13,777 nt of DNA from Candidatus Dojkabacteria bacterium (GTDB lineage: Bacteria > Patescibacteriota > Dojkabacteria > SC72): NCBI GenBank assembly GCA_012514355.1, contig JAAZAL010000027.1, positions 1-13,777 of the forward strand, given 5' to 3'. Of the stretch, positions 1 to 7,742 are shown in pieces. The notes under the pieces were generated by a model that made no database searches, was not told the origin of the DNA, and worked only from the letters and a program-made list of their open reading frames with translations. Position numbers and translations under genes: made by a program. Each line of letters opens with the position of its first letter. Position 1 is the stretch's first letter.

Positions 1-1091
1 GTACCACTACCATTATTTGTAAGTACACCACTACCATTACTACTAGGCCATGAGTATGTTACATTCTTAATCTTTATTAAATCACCACTACTATTTACTT
101 GGAATAGATCTCCATTACCTACAGTAAATAATGATGCTGGGGATAAATCTCCAATACCAAAATATCCATTTGAACCCTGAATAACTATTCTATCAAGATT
201 GTTTGTTCTAAAGGAGAGATTATGAGCTGTTGCAGAACCCATAAAAACTGAAGAACCAGAAGCAGTACCTAATAAATATTCAACATTATTTGTTACATCC
301 CTACCTGAAATAAAAGCACCTCCATTACCCTGTATAACTAAGGCCTTTCCTGTATCTCCCCCAGTAAGAATTGAAGAAGCTTCTCCTGTTGCACCTGACT
401 CAACTATATGGGTCCTAAATAGAGGGTTTGTGGTTCCCACTCCTAGATTATCTGTAGGAGAAAGAACTATATCTCCTGAAGATGATATTACTGGATTTGT
501 AATACCAAAAGTTAGATTCCCTGAAGTATCTAGTACTACCACATTATTTACTCCTGGTGTCTGAGATGAATCAAAACCATCTAAGGTATCTGCATTTAAT
601 GCATATGCTGATGACACTATCTTTTGTCTAGGAGTCATTTCAGTATCTGATCCTACTGTTATACCAAGGTATGTATCAACGTTTTCTCCAAAGACTGTAT
701 CAGGTATTGCACTACCACACTCACTACCGAGTAAAGCGTCAAATATTCCATCACCATCAGGGGTTAATGAGCAGGTACCAGTCCAAAGGGCTGTTCCTCC
801 AGAAGGTACATTGTAAATCTTAAATGTAACGGATGTAGGAGCAGTTATTGGAGTATCTGACCTATCGGTTAATCTCCCTTGAAATGACATTACATTAGGT
901 GCAGAGATACCTAAAATATCTGGTGCTGTAATAACTGCATCTGAGGAGAGTAATTCTTGGAAGTTAAAATCTTTAAAGAGTATTGATAATGCTATACCTA
1001 ATAGTAAGGGAATGAGAGTTATTAAAGATATATATTTTTTAGAAAATATTTTACTACTTTTATCTATTATTTTAGGCATGTTTTTTAGCAT
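1..1091 (-). CDS. Membrane-anchored tail-fibre-like surface protein, N-terminal part (runs off left edge)
   Basis: The frame is open from an ATG at 1091 to the window edge, giving 363 residues with no stop; an in-frame ATG at 1079 is a second possible start. Residues 1-20 are basic and 21-40 form one hydrophobic helix, so the protein is probably anchored with its bulk outside. Residues 67-175 carry a pattern common in bacterial surface and tail-fibre-like proteins: MSFQGRLTD, then VTFKIYN..GG.ALW, YLGITVG, EMTPRQKI and SAYALNADTLDG. Beyond this comes repetitive Gly/Ser/Asn/Thr-rich sequence such as SNGSGVLTNNGSG, typical of long extended fibres. A consensus promoter sits just upstream, so it is transcribed separately from the gene ending at 1152. 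Role in adhesion or host contact is inference. The C-terminus is not visible. Confidence 0.8.
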   Translation of the reverse strand, partial: MLKNMPKIIDKSSKIFSKKYISLITLIPLLLGIALSILFKDFNFQELLSSDAVITAPDILGISAPNVMSFQGRLTDRSDTPITAPTSVTFKIYNVPSGGTALWTGTCSLTPDGDGIFDALLGSECGSAIPDTVFGENVDTYLGITVGSDTEMTPRQKIVSSAYALNADTLDGFDSSQTPGVNNVVVLDTSGNLTFGITNPVISSSGDIVLSPTDNLGVGTTNPLFRTHIVESGATGEASSILTGGDTGKALVIQGNGGAFISGRDVTNNVEYLLGTASGSSVFMGSATAHNLSFRTNNLDRIVIQGSNGYFGIGDLSPASLFTVGNGDLFQVNSSGDLIKIKNVTYSWPSSNGSGVLTNNGSG

Positions 1092-1107
1092 AATATCCTA
1101 TGCTAAT

Positions 1108-1136
1108 AGTATAGAGAGAAGCGTACAATATGTCAA
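1108..1136 (-). promoter_or_regulatory. Sigma70-type promoter for the left-edge surface protein
   Basis: On the minus strand TTGACA (1131-1136) and TATACT (1108-1113) are separated by 17 bp. Transcription should begin about 10 nt before the ATG at 1091, giving a very short leader with no Shine-Dalgarno. Confidence 0.7.
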
Positions 1137-1151
1137 TTTTTCAGAGGTTTT

Positions 1152-2210
1152 TTATGACATCTGAGAAGGTGGATTTACAGGGGTATTTTGAGGTGTTGGA
1201 GTTGCACTGGTTTGAGTATTAGTGATAGGGTTTGTTTTCTCTACTTCTTCCCTCATTTTTAGTGCCTTTTTCATAATCATCCTGTTGTAAGTTTTTACTA
1301 ACACGAAAAAAAGTAGTATTAGTAATGATAGCGCAGCGAGTGCAATTACTATCTCTTTAACAGGTAATACCCAGAATGAAATCGTTTGAGATAGATTCAT
1401 AGGGTTTTGTTCTCCGTATGTAAGATTTAAAACAGCAGTAAATTTACCTAGCGTAAACTTATCAGTTTCCCAACTTGGAGTATATTTTCTACTAGATTCT
1501 GGGAGAACATTCCCTCCTGATTTATTTATATCTACCTTTGTTACCTCTTTGCCAAACATATTTGTAATTTGAATATTTCCCTCTGGTTTAACATGAATAT
1601 TTCCGTTGTTTTTAATTACGACTTCAAAATCTACAGGAGGATATTGATATGATTCTTTTCCAGTTTTAAAGGTTGTTAAAGTTGCAGATTCAGTTACATC
1701 ACCACTAATTTTCGCAAGTATTATAGATCCTGTCTTAGCGCCTAAGGCGACATTACTCCCCTCTTCTGGAACTATTGGTTGATTACCTAGAAATACTGCA
1801 GCATATCTACCACCTGGTTCTGCGTCAACAGGGACTGTGATAGTAAATGGAAGAACTATTCTTTCAAGAGGTTTAATTACTACCATATCTGTTGAAATAA
1901 CGACCCATTGGGCTAAAGAAAAATTGGTTGTTTCAGCAGTGTCTTCAATAAATTCTTGTGCTCCTTCATCACCCTTCGCTTTGAAAGAAAGTATTTGAGG
2001 ATATAGAGTTAAGGTTTCTGTTGCACTAAGGTTTTCAAATTTTATAAAGTCGCTATATGTCTCTCCAGGTTTAATCTCAATTTCTAGTATTGGAGGGGAC
2101 ACCTGAAGGGTTAGACCTTCTTGGGCTTTTGTTAAGGAAGTTGATAAGAGAAATATGAATGAGGTTAGGGTCAATACTATTAATGTAAAGAGGGGCATTA
2201 TCTTTTTCAT
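1152..2210 (-). CDS. DUF916/WxLIP-like membrane-anchored surface protein (352 aa)
   Basis: Residues 1-30 form a signal peptide. Residues 33-150 resemble the DUF916 (WxLIP peptidoglycan-binding) domain: an Ig-like strand pattern with PGETYSDFIKFEN and the signature PGGRYAAVFLG at 132-142. Residues 160-278 resemble the second WxLIP domain (DUF3324-like), with NNGNIHVKPEGNIQITNMFG at 201-220. A transmembrane helix follows at about 284-305, then a basic cytoplasmic tail rich in Thr and Pro. In Firmicutes such proteins hold WxL surface proteins on the cell wall. Here the gene lies 21 nt after the secreted protein gene at 2232-3305, probably in one operon, which suggests the same partner relationship. 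The family assignment comes from motifs only and the WxL comparison is inference. Confidence 0.7.
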   Translation of the reverse strand: MKKIMPLFTLIVLTLTSFIFLLSTSLTKAQEGLTLQVSPPILEIEIKPGETYSDFIKFENLSATETLTLYPQILSFKAKGDEGAQEFIEDTAETTNFSLAQWVVISTDMVVIKPLERIVLPFTITVPVDAEPGGRYAAVFLGNQPIVPEEGSNVALGAKTGSIILAKISGDVTESATLTTFKTGKESYQYPPVDFEVVIKNNGNIHVKPEGNIQITNMFGKEVTKVDINKSGGNVLPESSRKYTPSWETDKFTLGKFTAVLNLTYGEQNPMNLSQTISFWVLPVKEIVIALAALSLLILLFFVLVKTYNRMIMKKALKMREEVEKTNPITNTQTSATPTPQNTPVNPPSQMS

Positions 2211-2231
2211 TTCTCTTAAAAAACTAATAAA

Positions 2232-3305
2232 TTAAAAATTCGCAGTAACTACTATTGTAGCAACTTGAGCATAACTACCAGCAGGGGTCGCTCCTGAAAC
2301 CGAAGCCAGATGACATACAGTTGCTGCATCTGCACTAATTGCGGCTGTAGAATTTGCAAACTGTTGTGCCGTTGTTAAAAGTCTTGAAGCTGGTTGTGAA
2401 ATTCCTGCGTCATGATCGGTGCAAGATGTGTTTTGTAGAATTGTTTGTCCTGTTTTTGATGTTCCTATACCATATTCCTCCTGACCTTTGTTTACAGTTC
2501 CATCTGTTGCATCATCAATATCATTTATCGTATTTCTAAGAAGACCATCGGCTAGTATTGTAGACACATATCCATTTGACGCGTTGGTTGATACTGTCAC
2601 AGAGTAAGTACAGGTTTCAATGAAGTTGGCAGTTAGTGTTCCCAATGCACACGAGTCTGCACTAATTGTTACAGTTAAAGTTGGGTCGACTTTTGCAGTT
2701 ATATCTATTTGGTCATCAGCAACTATAGCAACTGCATAGCTTCCTGTATCACCAAATGTACCAGAGATTGAAGTAATATATGTTCCAGCAGCGGGGTTTC
2801 CAATCTGTCCGGCTCCTGCACCTCCTGATGTTGCGTTAGTACCTATTTCTATTTGTACACATCTATTTGCAGGTATTTCACCAGAAGTAGCATTCGTAGG
2901 TGCAGTTAATGTGATTGTATCATTTGTAGTGTTTATTGTTACTCCCCATACTCCAGCAGCAGCAGCAGCGGCTAATGTTTTCTCAGTCCAAGTCCCATCA
3001 CAAGCTGCATCATTATCAACTGCAAGGTCTAAGTCTTGAAATGTAAGACCAGAAAGATCATATGCATCTCCTGTATCATCAAAGGTTAATACTATTGTGT
3101 CTGTACTTTGATCTACTCCTGTTGGTGTTACAAACTCAATGGTATGATTTGCATCTGTATTATCTTCTATCCTACTTAAAGTGTCGGAAATAGTAGTTAA
3201 AAATGCAGCAGAAGCCCTTTGCTTTGTGAAAAGAAAAAAAGTTAGGAGTAATGTGAAAAGTGTTATAGACAGTAGAGAAAGAACAGATACTTTTTTGTTT
3301 TTCAT
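2232..3305 (-). CDS. Secreted Thr/Ala-rich beta surface protein (357 aa), WxL-like partner
   Basis: Residues 1-33 are a clear signal peptide ending in RASA. The mature part is rich in Thr, Ala, Asp and Asn, with alternating hydrophobic residues expected of stacked beta-strands, and includes a run of Ala near residue 113 encoded by repeated GCA-type codons. Four Cys lie in the C-terminal half. The protein ends with GSYAQVATIVVTANF, a final beta-strand closing in Phe. The 248-aa protein encoded at 4310-5056 has the same kind of ending. There is no transmembrane anchor or sortase signal, so it is probably held by a partner, most likely the DUF916-like protein encoded just downstream. It may be an assembled surface subunit or a WxL-like protein; no family is recognised with confidence. 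Confidence 0.65.
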   Translation of the reverse strand: MKNKKVSVLSLLSITLFTLLLTFFLFTKQRASAAFLTTISDTLSRIEDNTDANHTIEFVTPTGVDQSTDTIVLTFDDTGDAYDLSGLTFQDLDLAVDNDAACDGTWTEKTLAAAAAAGVWGVTINTTNDTITLTAPTNATSGEIPANRCVQIEIGTNATSGGAGAGQIGNPAAGTYITSISGTFGDTGSYAVAIVADDQIDITAKVDPTLTVTISADSCALGTLTANFIETCTYSVTVSTNASNGYVSTILADGLLRNTINDIDDATDGTVNKGQEEYGIGTSKTGQTILQNTSCTDHDAGISQPASRLLTTAQQFANSTAAISADAATVCHLASVSGATPAGSYAQVATIVVTANF

Positions 3306-3342
3306 AACTTTACATGTAATTTAAAGAATCTTAATCAGTAAT

Positions 3343-3371
3343 AATCTATACAATTTATTAACTAATGTCAA
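3343..3371 (-). promoter_or_regulatory. Promoter for the 2232-3305 / 1152-2210 operon
   Basis: On the minus strand TTGACA (3366-3371) and TAGATT (3343-3348) are 17 bp apart. The -35 box begins 2 nt inside the end of the preceding gene region (stop at 3373-3375), so the second surface-protein pair can be expressed independently of the first. The implied leader is about 30 nt and shows no Shine-Dalgarno. Confidence 0.5.
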
Positions 3372-3372
3372 T

Positions 3373-4293
3373 TTATAATTTAAGTTTTCTATATAAATAT
3401 AGGAGTATAAAGAGAGCAAGTGATAAGAGAATGCCTATCAGTAGAAAAAAATCAAGATATATAAAGGTTAATTCGGGACTAGAAGTTAAAATCTGAGCAT
3501 TCTCCTCCGAATGGAATTTATCATAAAGGTTTACTTTTGCAGAGTATATACCAATAAAATCTGGAGACACCCAAGAGACATAATCATTCCCTTGAACAAA
3601 GCCTTCTTCATCTACAGCAATTCTGGAAGAATCAGCTAATACATTTTGTGGGATTAACTCCTTACTGTATGTCTTATTTGTTAATTTATTTTTTATTTCT
3701 AATACTCCAAAAGATTTGAGCTTTCTAATTCCAGAATTTTTAATTTGAATATTAAATTTAACAGGATTAAAAAAATCAATATATTGAGTTTTAAATTGTT
3801 CAATTAGACCTGTTAATTTGGGTTCTCCCTCTTTCATTACAGTAATCAATAGAGGAATTTCTAAGGAGCCACCTAGAACAGGACCTTCATTTTTATCCTC
3901 TAACTCTCTTTCCATAGCTATTGTAAGGTAGTAATCACCTAATGTTGTATTCTCTGGAATATTTATTATTATGTCTACCTTTTTCTCTTCATAGGCATCA
4001 AAATTTAGGAGAGTGGGATTTAAGGTTATCCAGCTAACATAATCATTTGCTTTTTTGCTGGAGATAAAGTGACCACTCTTATCAGTTACCTCTAGGGAAT
4101 ATATCTTAAGGAAGTAATTTCCTCCACCAGATCCTCTAACGATGAACTGATGTTTAATTATTTGTCCAGGTTCACTTTCTACTTCGAGTATTGTTGGGTA
4201 TATTTGAAAGTTAAGTTCTTGCCCAAATATGTTTGAAATATTCACAGAAAAAAATATAATCCCAATTATTAAATACAATATTTTTTTTATCAT
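3373..4293 (-). CDS. DUF916/WxLIP-like membrane-anchored surface protein, second copy (306 aa)
   Basis: This is a shorter relative of the 352-aa protein encoded at 1152-2210. Residues 1-24 are a signal peptide. Residues 27-155 form an Ig-like domain of DUF916 type: EPGQIIKHQFIVRG, then a YVSWITLNP strand matching the QWV strand of its relative, and TTLGDYYLTIAMERE in place of PGGRYAAVFLG. Residues 160-265 form a second beta domain with NSGIRKLKSFGVLEIKNK, matching the NNGN..G.I.ITN pattern. A transmembrane helix at about 278-300 and a short basic tail finish the protein. The gene starts 16 nt after the secreted protein gene at 4310-5056, repeating the order seen in the other pair. The divergence suggests an old duplication with each copy specific for its own partner (inference). 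Confidence 0.65.
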   Translation of the reverse strand: MIKKILYLIIGIIFFSVNISNIFGQELNFQIYPTILEVESEPGQIIKHQFIVRGSGGGNYFLKIYSLEVTDKSGHFISSKKANDYVSWITLNPTLLNFDAYEEKKVDIIINIPENTTLGDYYLTIAMERELEDKNEGPVLGGSLEIPLLITVMKEGEPKLTGLIEQFKTQYIDFFNPVKFNIQIKNSGIRKLKSFGVLEIKNKLTNKTYSKELIPQNVLADSSRIAVDEEGFVQGNDYVSWVSPDFIGIYSAKVNLYDKFHSEENAQILTSSPELTFIYLDFFLLIGILLSLALFILLYLYRKLKL

Positions 4294-4309
4294 ACTTTGT
4301 TCTTTTTAA

Positions 4310-5056
4310 TTAGAATGTTCCTGTACAATTGTAATAGATTTTGGATGTATAGTATCCAGCTTCTTGGCTTCCACCTATGTTTATTTTGTAACCTACTCTA
4401 ACACTTGATGTTCTTGTTACTCCTGTATTTTCAACTATTATTACTGGTTGTTCATTGTTAGATTCATCTGCAAATTGTCTATAACCTGTCGTAAATACTG
4501 CATCTGTTCCAACTAGGTTATCTAGTGTGTATCCAAACCCATGTGTAGTATTTGATGCCCAAAGACCTTCCTGAAGATGTGTGATATCAGAGTTGTCACC
4601 TATGGTGTCTTGTATAAATGTACTTGGTTTATCAACTTTTTCTAATTGATGATTCTGTTTTACAGTTACTGTATATCCGTGTGCAGCTCCAGAGGTAACA
4701 TTTAATATACTTGTAGCAGTTTGGGGGTGATTAGGTTTTAGTTGTAAGAAGTTAAAACTTGTTTCAGAATCTATTTGGAAAGTAAATGGTATTAAACTAT
4801 AGTAGAAACCAAATCCAGCCATAATTTTGTAATTTGCAGAGGTATATACATCTATTCCTAGCTGTCCTCCTGTATCTACAAGATAGAAGGTTTCAGAAGT
4901 TTTTCTTTCAGAGAAGGTATTTAAATTCCCCCACTCAATTCTTTTTGTTTCACTGACTCCTTCATATGCATAACTGTTAAGTTTGGGAATAAGTACACAA
5001 GAAAAGAAAGTAATAAGGAGGAAAACATTTAATACAGTTATTCTTTTGTATTTCAT
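4310..5056 (-). CDS. Secreted surface protein (248 aa), partner of the second DUF916-like protein
   Basis: Residues 1-30 are a signal peptide (basic start, hydrophobic core, NSYA at its end). The mature protein is rich in Thr, Tyr, Asn and Gly with a beta-strand pattern, including AAHGYTVTVKQNHQL, which parallels SNGYVSTILADGLL in the 357-aa protein. It ends in AGYYTSKIYYNCTGTF, matching the terminal G-x-Y...Phe ending of that protein. No anchor is present. The start is supported by a TATAAT box at 5063-5068 only 6 nt upstream, so the mRNA is probably leaderless. Function is unknown; a surface layer, fibre or WxL-like role is inference from the two-gene pattern. Confidence 0.65.
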   Translation of the reverse strand: MKYKRITVLNVFLLITFFSCVLIPKLNSYAYEGVSETKRIEWGNLNTFSERKTSETFYLVDTGGQLGIDVYTSANYKIMAGFGFYYSLIPFTFQIDSETSFNFLQLKPNHPQTATSILNVTSGAAHGYTVTVKQNHQLEKVDKPSTFIQDTIGDNSDITHLQEGLWASNTTHGFGYTLDNLVGTDAVFTTGYRQFADESNNEQPVIIVENTGVTRTSSVRVGYKINIGGSQEAGYYTSKIYYNCTGTF

Positions 5057-5062
5057 ATTTTT

Positions 5063-5092
5063 ATTATACCAGTAATAAATGTAGGTTGTCGG
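5063..5092 (-). promoter_or_regulatory. Leaderless promoter for 4310-5056, -35 inside the tRNA-like RNA
   Basis: TATAAT (5063-5068, minus strand) ends 6 nt before the ATG at 5056. The best -35 is CCGACA at 5087-5092 with an 18-bp spacer, which falls inside the 3' strand of the tRNA-like element. The -10 is strong; the -35 is only a fair match. Confidence 0.5.
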
Positions 5093-5188
5093 ACTTGAAC
5101 CGATGTTAGGTTAAAACCTCTAGATGAATCTACATCGCAAGCTATACAAGATAACTTGGGGAGCTTCCCCACCTCCCAACCAACCTAC
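5081..5188 (-). ncRNA. tRNA-like structured RNA, copy 1 (108 nt)
   Basis: Read on the minus strand from 5188, the ends form an 8-bp terminal stem (GTAGGTTG with CAACCTAC). Next is a D-arm-like hairpin with stem GGGAG/CTCCC. It is followed by AAGTTA/TAGCTT closing a 7-nt loop in the anticodon-arm position, an extra hairpin region, and a T-arm-like hairpin TCGG-TTCAAGT-CCGA. The 8+4 bp acceptor/T arrangement is not the normal 7+5. The anticodon-like loop lacks the usual U33 and purine-37 in frame, and the insert before the T arm is about 35 nt. No CCA is encoded, unlike the real tRNA-Val in this window. A TATAAT box ends exactly 6 nt before the first G, so the RNA probably starts there unprocessed. 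Copy 2 at 9941-10056 shares both ends. It could be an unusual tRNA, a decayed tRNA or another small RNA. Confidence 0.6.
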
Positions 5189-5194
5189 TTTTAC

Positions 5195-5200
5195 ATTATA
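5195..5200 (-). promoter_or_regulatory. -10 box of tRNA-like RNA copy 1
   Basis: TATAAT on the minus strand ends 6 nt before the first base of the structured RNA. Copy 2 has the same box at the same distance. A TTAAAG 17 bp upstream is a weak -35. Confidence 0.55.
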
Positions 5201-5239
5201 TCCTAGTAATGGTATTTCTTTAACAACTATTTTTTGATA

Positions 5240-5245
5240 TATATT
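5240..5245 (+). promoter_or_regulatory. -10 box, leaderless promoter for 5253-5780
   Basis: TATATT ends 7 nt before the ATG at 5253, the same geometry as other genes here. No convincing -35 is seen, and there is no Shine-Dalgarno. Confidence 0.4.
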
Positions 5246-5252
5246 AATAGTA

Positions 5253-5780
5253 ATGACTCTAACAACAGTATTGATAATATCTTTCTTTCTTCTTTCTACT
5301 TTAGGTACAATATTTCATTTTACTCACTCTTGGTTTAAGAATGGATTAATTTTACATATTTTTTCTGCCATTAATGAGAGTACATGGGAGCATATGAAGA
5401 TGTTAGTAGCTCCTACTCTGTTGGCGGGGGTATTCCAATTTATTGTATTTAAAGGAAGTTTTCCTAACTTCTTTAATGGTATCTTAGTACTTTTTGTCGT
5501 TGAGATTCTTACTATTCCATTATTGTATGAGCCTTTAAGGATATTGTTAAAAAAGGTTCCCTTTTATTTTACAATTCTAATTTTTTATTTAGCAATAATA
5601 TTAGGAATATTCTCTGAGTACTATATTTTAAACAACAAGATATCAATATTTAGCGAATTAGTTTCCTTAATATTAATTGGAATAATTACTCTTAAGTTTG
5701 CAATATTTACCTACTTTCCTCCAAAGATATTTCTCTTTAGAGATCCTGTTACTGGAGGGTATGGAGATATGAATGAATAA
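5253..5780 (+). CDS. Small multi-pass membrane protein, DUF6512-like (175 aa)
   Basis: There are about five hydrophobic helices, near residues 3-21, 53-68, 73-92, 100-120 and 131-152. Between the first two lies the motif FSAINESTWEHMK, with an amphipathic stretch before it (THSWFKNGLI). This NESxWEH motif and the ending FRDPVTGGYGD are what I associate with the DUF6512 family of uncharacterised membrane proteins. The Glu/His/Trp residues in the motif could bind a metal or a ligand, but no function is known to me. The gene converges on the sortase gene with an 8-nt gap, and the -10 box at 5240-5245 supports the ATG at 5253 as the start. Confidence 0.6.
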   Translation: MTLTTVLIISFFLLSTLGTIFHFTHSWFKNGLILHIFSAINESTWEHMKMLVAPTLLAGVFQFIVFKGSFPNFFNGILVLFVVEILTIPLLYEPLRILLKKVPFYFTILIFYLAIILGIFSEYYILNNKISIFSELVSLILIGIITLKFAIFTYFPPKIFLFRDPVTGGYGDMNE

Positions 5781-5788
5781 GTGATTTC

Positions 5789-6463
5789 CTACTCTCTTTC
5801 AATATCCCAACCGCTTACTAATCTTCTATAACTGTTTCTCTCTAAACAGGTAGATATTATTAAATCGGCAAATGGAAATGAATTTTCCTCTAATATCTTA
5901 ACATCTTTTGCCCATTTCGCTTCCAAGGTTACATTTCCGAATCGTATTTGTGTTCCAATCAACTCGTTATTACTATTATAGTTATCTAAGAGATCCCCTA
6001 AAAGAAAATATCTATTACCCTTTGAATATGAGTTATGTGTATGTAATTGATAGGTTTTGTCTTTTGCAAGTATGATACCTCCAAAGACTATGTTTCCGTT
6101 CTCGTCTAATTGTTTTTGCCATTTATACTCATTTAAGAGCAAATCATTTAATATGGTTTGAGTATTTTCAGAGTACTCTCCTATATATGTATATTTAAAA
6201 AATATCTTTTTTCCTTGCCATTTAGTCGGTAATTCTCTATTAAGTATTTGAGCATCAATTATTTTGGTTGTATTTTCTTCCATTGACCAAAAATCCTTTA
6301 AGCTCGGAAGAGATTCAATCTCTATTGTCTCTCTCATTGGAGTCTGTAACTGGACATTAACCACTTCATAAGGATTAACTGTTGGGATGAATACAAATAT
6401 TGTAAACAAAGCAGTACTCAAAAAGAGTACTGCTGTTAAAACTAAATAATGAGTTCTATTCAT
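5789..6463 (-). CDS. Divergent sortase (224 aa)
   Basis: A single N-terminal transmembrane helix (residues 6-27) would anchor the enzyme with its catalytic part outside. Near the C-terminus, LIISTCLERNSYRRLVSGW (201-219) matches the sortase TLxTC...R active site, giving C206 as nucleophile and R213 or R214 as the catalytic arginine. LHTHNSYSKGNRY (140-152) fits the position of the catalytic His, most likely H143. Sortases cut a C-terminal LPxTG-type signal and join the protein to an amine on the envelope or to another subunit. The gene starts 8 nt after the stop of 6472-7488, whose product ends in an LAKTG signal, so enzyme and substrate are co-transcribed. The rest of the sequence is far from standard sortase classes and the class cannot be named from sequence alone. 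Confidence 0.7.
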   Translation of the reverse strand: MNRTHYLVLTAVLFLSTALFTIFVFIPTVNPYEVVNVQLQTPMRETIEIESLPSLKDFWSMEENTTKIIDAQILNRELPTKWQGKKIFFKYTYIGEYSENTQTILNDLLLNEYKWQKQLDENGNIVFGGIILAKDKTYQLHTHNSYSKGNRYFLLGDLLDNYNSNNELIGTQIRFGNVTLEAKWAKDVKILEENSFPFADLIISTCLERNSYRRLVSGWDIERE

Positions 6464-6471
6464 TAACTAGA

Positions 6472-7488
6472 TTATATATACTTTTTTACTAATAATGTAC
6501 CACTTACTAATGTACCTAACATTAATACAGCCTGTACAATGAAAATATACAAATCACTTGAAGCTCCTGTCTTTGCTAATACAACTGATGTAGTACCGAG
6601 AACATCGCCTTGTTGTGTATTTTCTCCTAATACTTCCCCTTGTTGAGTATTTTCTCCTAATACTTCTCCCTGCTCTATATCTCTTGAAGCAGTGGTAAAA
6701 GAGCTCTCACATATTACTTTCTCATCGGTTGAATCAACTTTTGCTACTATTGTAGTTTGGATTTCCTTCTCAGTATTACTTGGATCTTCAACCCAAGCAG
6801 ATACAGATGTTTTTGTTTCTGTCATATCACATGCATCATATCTATCTTCTGTATTACAAGCATATTCGTCTCCAAATAACTGATATTGGATTAGATCGAA
6901 TGCAGATACCGTTCTAACTTTGTAAATATTTAATGTACCTAACTCTCCCTTCCAATCACTCCATTCTCCATATTTTGCAGCTGTCTTATATTCACATAGC
7001 TCAGGGAATTTACAATCGTTATCTAATACTATCTTTCCAGCTTCTAATAGCCATTTAGCGCTTCCTGGGTATGTTTTCTCGACATCTAGTTTTTCATATT
7101 TAGCTTTTCTACAATTCTCTAGTTTTCCATACTCTTCATATCCATTAGGACAACTTCCATCTTTCTTTTTATCTTTGTAATCATATTCGCCAGTGAAAAC
7201 ATCTTCTTTAACAAAATATGTGAAAGAAGGGATAATATCTACGACATGGTTGTCATGACCTTTTCCATCCTCGGAATCTTTCTTATCAAAGACAGATTTT
7301 TTACTTACATTAAGAAGATTGTAGCCATTTTTAGCATCCTCTGGTGTTCGTGCATGACAAAGAATAACCTTTTTCTCATCCTCAACAATATCTTCATCTT
7401 TATCTTTTCCATTTACTCCAAGGGGAGAAAGAAAAAGGAATGATATGAGAATAGGGAAAAATATAAAAGGTAAATATTTTCCTTTCAT
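6472..7488 (-). CDS. Sortase substrate surface protein with LAKTG signal (338 aa)
   Basis: Residues 1-27 form a signal peptide. Residues 40-90 carry a recognisable domain, VILCHARTPEDAKNGY...GHDNHVVDIIPSF, of the kind found in secreted proteins as CHATG..NPY...GH..H..DIIP. The middle (100-265) has several Cys (113, 126, 159, 165, 211, 220, 260), probably forming disulfides outside the cell. Residues 274-298 are 10-residue repeats of GEVLGENTQQ. The end is a complete sorting signal: LAKTG at 304-308, a hydrophobic helix at 312-334 and the basic tail KKYI. Ala replaces the usual Pro of LPxTG. The neighbouring sortase gene is 8 nt downstream. A promoter at 7576-7605 implies an mRNA leader of about 80 nt. 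The function of the exposed domain is unknown. Confidence 0.75.
   Translation of the reverse strand: MKGKYLPFIFFPILISFLFLSPLGVNGKDKDEDIVEDEKKVILCHARTPEDAKNGYNLLNVSKKSVFDKKDSEDGKGHDNHVVDIIPSFTYFVKEDVFTGEYDYKDKKKDGSCPNGYEEYGKLENCRKAKYEKLDVEKTYPGSAKWLLEAGKIVLDNDCKFPELCEYKTAAKYGEWSDWKGELGTLNIYKVRTVSAFDLIQYQLFGDEYACNTEDRYDACDMTETKTSVSAWVEDPSNTEKEIQTTIVAKVDSTDEKVICESSFTTASRDIEQGEVLGENTQQGEVLGENTQQGDVLGTTSVVLAKTGASSDLYIFIVQAVLMLGTLVSGTLLVKKYI
6595..6669 (-). repeat. 30-bp coding tandem repeat, two and a half units
   Basis: Two nearly identical 30-bp units and a half unit encode GEVLGENTQQ, GEVLGENTQQ and GDVLG in the stalk just before the LAKTG signal. Such repeats can change copy number and so alter stalk length. 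Confidence 0.75.
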
Positions 7489-7575
7489 ATGAATTAAATA
7501 ATAATAAATTATTTTATATTTTTTGTTATTACCCTAAATAAGATTTAGAGAGAATAACTTAGAATATATTACAGA

Positions 7576-7605
7576 ATTATACCCCTTATTATACAAATAA
7601 GTCAA
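7576..7605 (-). promoter_or_regulatory. Promoter for the surface protein/sortase operon
   Basis: TTGACT (7600-7605) and TATAAT (7576-7581) on the minus strand are 18 bp apart. The start codon at 7488 lies about 80 nt downstream of the expected start site, so this mRNA has a real leader, unlike several others here. A small inverted repeat, CTAAAT-CTT-ATTTAG, occurs in the leader. I see no known riboswitch. The rest of the 254-bp gap (7489-7742) shows no gene. Confidence 0.55.
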
Positions 7606-7742
7606 TTACTATGGGGTACCATTCATGCTAACATTTAAGAAATAGTAGAAGCTTTACTCTGGGCTAGCTATTGAAAAATTTTCCCCTATATTCATTATTG
7701 ATTACTTTGTCATTTCTTTGAAGCTACCCTAGCAATATTTTG

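Noticed and set aside
2956..2975. Trinucleotide repeat as a slippage site
   Set aside because: It is a short in-frame Ala run within a normal coding sequence; slippage by whole codons would only change Ala number.
5081..5188. Ordinary long-variable-arm tRNA (Leu, Ser or Tyr)
   Set aside because: The acceptor is 8 bp, the T-stem is short, the anticodon-like loop lacks U33 in a good frame, and at 108 nt it is longer than these tRNAs usually are.
5081..5188. A riboswitch in the leader of 4310-5056
   Set aside because: Copy 2 has the same ends but only a convergent gene on its 3' side, so a leader role cannot explain both; the surface gene also has its own -10 box beyond the element.
7640..7740. 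Terminator for the DUF218 operon
   Set aside because: The only pairing (GGG-TAGCT with AGCTAGCCC) is interrupted and spans a loop of about 50 nt with no T-run.
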